A stretch of DNA of 64,000 nt from UBA1181 sp045226255 (GTDB lineage Bacteria > Bacteroidota > Bacteroidia > Bacteroidales > Paludibacteraceae), in contig JBGVCG010000012.1 in the NCBI GenBank assembly GCA_045226255.1, forward strand, positions 117,674 to 181,673, given 5' to 3'. The position numbers were made by a program, and so were the translations under genes. Below are positions 60,412 to 64,000 of this stretch, one piece after another. Position 1 is the first letter of the stretch; every line of letters starts with the position of its first letter. The notes under the pieces are model-generated. The model searched no databases. It was not told the origin of the DNA and worked only from the letters and a program-made list of their open reading frames with translations.

Positions 60412-61497
60412 TTATTTGAATTTTGCCTCGTACTCGTCGATGCAGTCAACCAAAGCCTTCACGCTCTCAAGCGGCAGTGCGTTGTAGCAAGAAGCGCGGA
60501 AACCGCCCACTGAACGGTGACCCTTGATACCTACCATGCCTCTCTCCGTAGCGAATGCCATGAAGTCCTTCTCGATCTCCTCTTTTCTGTCGAGCAACTC
60601 GTCCTTCAACACGAAGCAGATGTTCATGTATGAGCGGTCGTTCTTGTCGGCGATTGTTGGCTTGAAGATCTTGCTGTTGTCGATCTTGCTGTAGAGCAGG
60701 TTGGCACGCTCCTCGGCGCGATGTTGCATCTCCTTCACACCACCTTGCTTCTTGATCCATCTGAGGTTCAACAATGCGGTGTAGACTGGCAATACCGGAG
60801 GAGTGTTGAACATGGAACCGTTCGCTACGTGCGTGCGGTAGTCCAACATCGTAGGGATGGAACCCTCTTCCTTGGTCAATGCGCTCTCTTTCACGATGAC
60901 GAAAGTGACACCGGCAGGAGCCAAGTTCTTTTGTGCGCCACCGTAGATGCAATCGTACTTAGCCACGTCGATTGGACGGGAGAAGATGTCGGAAGACATA
61001 TCGGCGATCAAACGTACTGGTACGTTCGGATCTGCGTGCAACTCCGTTCCGTAGATCGTGTTGTTGGTGGTGATGTGCAAGTAATCCAAGTCAGCTGGTA
61101 CGCTGTAACCCTTTGGCAAGTAGTTGTAAGTAGTGTCCGCGCTGGATGCTACCTCTACGACCTCACCGAAGCGCTTAGCCTCTTTCATGGCCTTCTTTGC
61201 CCATACGCCAGTGTTCACATAACCTGCCTTCTTGTGGAGGAAGTTGTATGGAACCATGCAGAATTCCAGGCTGGCACCGCCACCGAGGAAAAGTACTTTG
61301 TATCCGTCAGGAATGTTTAACAACTCCTTGAACAATGCCTCCGCCTCGTCTACTACCGGTTGGAAGTATTTTGCGCGGTGACTGATTTCAAGAATGGAAA
61401 GACCGTGTCCCTCGAAATCCAAAACTGCTTTTGCGGTGTCCTCGATCACTTCGCGTGGAAGGATGGATGGACCAGCATTAAAATTGTGCATTTTCAT
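60412..61497 (-). CDS. serC: phosphoserine aminotransferase
   Basis: This 361-residue PLP aminotransferase converts phosphohydroxypyruvate to phosphoserine. HNFNAGPSILP at the start, GGASLEFCM near 74-82 and the PLP lysine in YGGAQKNLAPAG near 198 are diagnostic. With serA it supplies serine, the substrate of CysE for O-acetylserine. The start MKMHNFNAGP fits the family. Confidence 0.96.
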   Translation of the reverse strand: MKMHNFNAGPSILPREVIEDTAKAVLDFEGHGLSILEISHRAKYFQPVVDEAEALFKELLNIPDGYKVLFLGGGASLEFCMVPYNFLHKKAGYVNTGVWAKKAMKEAKRFGEVVEVASSADTTYNYLPKGYSVPADLDYLHITTNNTIYGTELHADPNVPVRLIADMSSDIFSRPIDVAKYDCIYGGAQKNLAPAGVTFVIVKESALTKEEGSIPTMLDYRTHVANGSMFNTPPVLPVYTALLNLRWIKKQGGVKEMQHRAEERANLLYSKIDNSKIFKPTIADKNDRSYMNICFVLKDELLDRKEEIEKDFMAFATERGMVGIKGHRSVGGFRASCYNALPLESVKALVDCIDEYEAKFK

Positions 61498-61855
61498 ATT
61501 CTAAACCAATTAGTTATATGTTTGTATTTTAATTTATTCGTTCCCTTTCCTTTTCGGAAATTCGTCGCAAAGGTAACAATTTTCCCTAATCGAAGTATAT
61601 CTTAACAACTTTTTTTGCTAACAAAATGAATATTTTTCTTTTGTAAACAATTAAAAATGATAGTTTTGGATGACACTTTGTATAAAAATCGATACTTAAA
61701 CTATCTTTTTGCTATTTTTATCGAACGGAATGACGGATTGACTTACAAATTGTCTGAAAAACATGTTGAAAAAAATCTTTTAGTCTTTTTCGTGTTACAC
61801 GTTGTTTCCTTACAAATAAAAATACGTAAATCTACCACAAAAATATACGTAAATC
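61498..61855. other. divergent intergenic region between serC and the exported protein
   Basis: On the minus strand a TACCTTTG element (61575-61568) may serve serC, although no TTG lies at the right distance. A frame at 61657-61962 (plus) has no family features and I do not call it a gene. Direct repeats precede the next promoter. Confidence 0.45.
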
Positions 61856-61856
61856 T
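61823..61856 (+). repeat. direct repeat TACGTAAATCT, 23-base period
   Basis: Two exact 11-mers begin at 61823 and 61846; the second touches the -33 element of the downstream promoter. The two-turn spacing on one DNA face suggests a regulator site. Confidence 0.5.
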
Positions 61857-61887
61857 TTGGCGCTTAATAAAAAATCAATTAACTTTG
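61856..61887 (+). promoter_or_regulatory. promoter of the exported unknown protein
   Basis: TTTG (61856-61859) is followed after 20 bases by TAACTTTG (61880-61887), about 80 bases before the ATG at 61966. Confidence 0.7.
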
Positions 61888-61965
61888 CTTTGGTATGACA
61901 ATTTATGTCGCCATGGGTGGGTTTTGAGTATACTATTAATAGAGGTAATATTAAGGTACTAAGAT

Positions 61966-63084
61966 ATGAAAAGAGTATTATATTTTTTTGTTTTATCCAT
62001 GTTGTGTCTCCTTGGGGTGGAAGCGAAGAAAGGGGTGAAGGATTTGTCGGTTGCGCCAGAGGATATGAACCTCATTGAGCATCGGCAACAAGATCATGCT
62101 TTGGGAGATAAACGTAAATGTGCGAAAAAAAAGATGAAAAAAGGAGGAAAAGGAGCTGCATCTCGGTTAAATTCAGATGTCAATTGGTTCTTAGTAAATG
62201 ATCATTATCGGTGGAATAAGTATCATGCTCTGATCGATGGAAAGGAAATCCAAATAGATGACAATCAACGCGAATCTTTAAAGGTTGTCGATTCGCTTTA
62301 TGAATATTCGTCCATTATTGTCATCAAAGGGATAGAAATAGATATGTTCGATGATGCCGCTTATGGATATGTAGGATACCATGACGTCTATCCTGGCTAT
62401 GTGGATATCTCCGACTATGAAAAGGAAGATTCTGTGCTTCGTCAGATCCCTCAAGCGGAATTGAAGGAAATGACGACTGGAAATGGTCATGAGGGATATA
62501 AGAAGGTAAGATTGATCCCTAAAAGATATATAGAGAAGATGATGATCCGCCGATCTCCTTTGGATTGGGAAACATACAAGAATACAGGGAAGTCTCATCG
62601 CATAGGAGAATCCCGTGTGATAGCGGAAATGGACATGCGATCCATTGAGGGAAAATCGTTCGATTTATTTAAAAAAAATGGGATGATTTGGTCGTATGAG
62701 GATTTGTCTGCCCTTCAGAATGATGAATACGTGTCATCTTTTATTTCCCGTTATGGACTTACTTGCCGTACATCCCGCAACGCTTTGCTGATGACGTACA
62801 GGAAAAGATATGTTTTTATATTAACCCAAATAGAATCTTCGGAAATCGTTGATTTGTTTTGCTATGATACTCGCACGGAGCAATTCTTGGATTTCCGTGA
62901 ACATATATGGAACATTTTTGGTGCTGACAGGGATGTAGATTATCCTAGAGGGAAAAATGCTGAGATATATCGTTATCTGGCGTTCCTTGACAAGTACCTG
63001 AAAAAACATCCTAAGTTTGAGATGTCCGAATTAAGTGATTATCTTATTACAAATGTAGAGATGAAGGCGATGTATGGGTTGTAG
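61966..63084 (+). CDS. exported protein of unknown function
   Basis: This 372-residue protein has a signal peptide (MKRVLYFFVLSMLCLLGVEA, cut near residue 20) and then a basic segment (RKCAKKKMKKGGKG, about 51-64). The rest is mixed, with a DVYPGYVDISDYEKED stretch near 140 and a C-terminal domain that reads as a beta-strand-rich sensor or secreted factor. I do not recognise it. Lower GC than the cell-wall genes suggests an accessory gene. The frame stays open after the stop, as described in the next entry. Confidence 0.75.
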   Translation: MKRVLYFFVLSMLCLLGVEAKKGVKDLSVAPEDMNLIEHRQQDHALGDKRKCAKKKMKKGGKGAASRLNSDVNWFLVNDHYRWNKYHALIDGKEIQIDDNQRESLKVVDSLYEYSSIIVIKGIEIDMFDDAAYGYVGYHDVYPGYVDISDYEKEDSVLRQIPQAELKEMTTGNGHEGYKKVRLIPKRYIEKMMIRRSPLDWETYKNTGKSHRIGESRVIAEMDMRSIEGKSFDLFKKNGMIWSYEDLSALQNDEYVSSFISRYGLTCRTSRNALLMTYRKRYVFILTQIESSEIVDLFCYDTRTEQFLDFREHIWNIFGADRDVDYPRGKNAEIYRYLAFLDKYLKKHPKFEMSELSDYLITNVEMKAMYGL

Positions 63085-63270
63085 AAAAATATAAAACATG
63101 AAAAGAACAATAAGCATAGTAGTCTTGGTAACTTCATAGAACAGTTTAGCAAAGATTTGTTAAACGACAAAGTTGATGATCTTTCCCATCTCAAGTGGGT
63201 CTTCGACGGAAAGAAAGCCCCCGCAGATTTCAAAGAAAAGATGTTGGAGGAGATAAAAAAATGGATATAG
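63085..63270 (+). pseudogene. orphan reading frame without a start codon, possible gene remnant
   Basis: In the same frame as the preceding gene and after its TAG, an open stretch of 61 codons reads as a plausible acidic-basic helical tail (LSHLKWVFDGKKAPADF, then KEKMLEEIKKWI). There is no ATG until near its end. It may be the remnant of a 3' end, or a gene with an unusual start. The next small frame starts within its last codons. Confidence 0.3.
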
Positions 63271-63371
63271 AACCTAAAGTCGCTGAAAAATTAGATTTTA
63301 ATAACAGCAAACTTCTTATTGAAGAAATAGAAAAACAATTTGACAATATATTTATAATATCTGAGCCATGA
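63261..63371 (+). CDS. small overlapping frame of unknown function
   Basis: A 36-residue frame (MDIEPKVAEKLDFNN at the start) begins inside the orphan frame and overlaps the next gene by ATGA. The chain of overlaps suggests coupled translation. I know no relative. It could be non-functional. Confidence 0.35.
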   Translation: MDIEPKVAEKLDFNNSKLLIEEIEKQFDNIFIISEP

Positions 63372-64000
63372 AGCATTTGTGTACAAGGGGGGGAATTAAG
63401 GATTTCTACATTTATAAGGGTCAAGAGGTTCTTGTATTCGACGACAAACTTCAGATTGGGAGTCAGGTTTTTGATTCCATTTCTAAATATTCATATTTCG
63501 TTCAAAATGACAATTTGGAACGAGTCTTCTTCTCTGAAGAGCATAATGAAGAATACTTCCTTTATCAAGATGGTCAATTTGTGCCCCAAGATTGTCGTTA
63601 TGGTGACAATTATACATTTCTCAGTCCTACCCAAAAATTGAGTAATAAATTCGAAGATGGGAAAATCAATGTTTCACTGATTGACGGTACACAAGAAGTC
63701 CTTTTTGATATTAAGGCCGATACTTATTTGGGAATATCTAAGGTTGTAAATAATTCTATTATAATATTCCCCATTGGTGATAAGAAATCACTTTTCTTTT
63801 ACACCCAAACCGGCCAGCGTCTGTGGGAATATAGGGAAGAAGATGGGAATCTGAAAATCAATGGTCGCTGTATTCCGGTGGTGGATGATGTGGTGGTGAT
63901 AATAAGTGAAGATATATCGGCAGTGATGAAAATCCAAGGCTTCAATATCCGAACAGGAGAATTGTTGTGGACATTGGAAGATTCTGACATGACAGCAGCT
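63368..64000 (+). CDS. N-terminal part of a WD/PQQ-repeat-like protein, cut by the right edge
   Basis: The frame from the ATG at 63368 is open to the window end (211 codons). The sequence has repeated beta-strand units with turns such as IDGTQEVLFDIKADTYLG, TQTGQRLWEY and IRTGELLWTLED; the last two match PQQ-like or quinoprotein-type repeat ends. It has no signal peptide. It is probably a propeller protein of an accessory locus. The function is unknown. Confidence 0.65.
   Translation, partial: MKHLCTRGGIKDFYIYKGQEVLVFDDKLQIGSQVFDSISKYSYFVQNDNLERVFFSEEHNEEYFLYQDGQFVPQDCRYGDNYTFLSPTQKLSNKFEDGKINVSLIDGTQEVLFDIKADTYLGISKVVNNSIIIFPIGDKKSLFFYTQTGQRLWEYREEDGNLKINGRCIPVVDDVVVIISEDISAVMKIQGFNIRTGELLWTLEDSDMTAA

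Noticed and set aside
61657..61962. 101-codon plus-strand frame between serC and the exported protein
   Set aside because: It crosses the direct repeats and promoter of the next gene, is AT-rich, and shows no recognisable feature.

Overview
The window looks like chromosome of a Bacteroidales bacterium, probably close to Prevotellaceae. The evidence is gldH and gldA homologues, a glsB/glsA glycine-lipid pair, a MalQ with N-terminal starch-binding modules, an mraZ-to-ftsZ cluster in Bacteroidetes order, and repeated promoters of the form TTG, about 20 bases, TAnnTTTG, which is the sigma-ABfr type. Nearly all coding capacity reads as ordinary single-copy genes; both edges cut through genes.

Region 1 (about 1-1,100) holds the tail of an unknown gene and a small exported protein. 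Region 2 (about 1,200-22,500, all on the minus strand) is the striking part: four operons for sulfur metabolism built around nitrogenase-superfamily proteins. Operon A is cysK-D1-K1. Operon B is a porin plus metQ-metN-metI. Operon C is a cystathionine beta-synthase-type enzyme, a cystathionine gamma-lyase/synthase, a methyltransferase, a HesA/MoeB-type E1, a DsrE-like protein and TusA. Operon D is cysK-nifB-nifX1-nifH-nifX2-D2-K2. There is one NifH and one NifB but two D/K pairs. Both pairs keep the six P-cluster cysteines and the cofactor cysteine, and neither has a histidine at the position of NifD His442. No NifE/NifN scaffold and no molybdenum genes are present. Together with the sulfur genes this resembles methylthio-alkane reductase (MarBHDK) more than nitrogen fixation. 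I infer a system that reductively breaks C-S bonds in organosulfur compounds and passes sulfide or thiol to PLP enzymes. Operons B and C are each preceded by a paralogous leader peptide of 60-64 residues ending in a run of cysteines, a good candidate for cysteine-responsive attenuation.

Region 3 (about 22,700-26,300, minus strand) is cysE, a ThiD-like kinase fused to an AraC helix-turn-helix, pdxS and pdxT. It makes O-acetylserine and pyridoxal phosphate, the co-substrate and the cofactor of the cysteine synthases in region 2.

Region 4 (about 26,500-41,100) is housekeeping: holB, ricT, gldH, a trmB-polyprenyl synthase in-frame fusion, malQ, a family-90-like glycosyltransferase, an argE/dapE-family peptidase, an RNase H, gldA, ybaK, and the glsB/glsA pair on the minus strand. 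Region 5 (about 41,200-58,350) is the division and cell-wall cluster mraZ-rsmH-ftsL-ftsI-murE-mraY-murD-ftsW-murG-murC-ftsQ-ftsA-ftsZ, followed by a second, divergent ftsZ and a YqeY-like gene.

Region 6 (about 58,350-59,400) has no convincing protein gene but holds two clear copies and one weak copy of a structured element ending in a terminator hairpin; the two clear copies show compensatory base changes. Region 7 is serC-serA (serine, hence O-acetylserine supply) followed by an exported protein of unknown function and a short accessory stretch with overlapping small frames that runs off the right edge.
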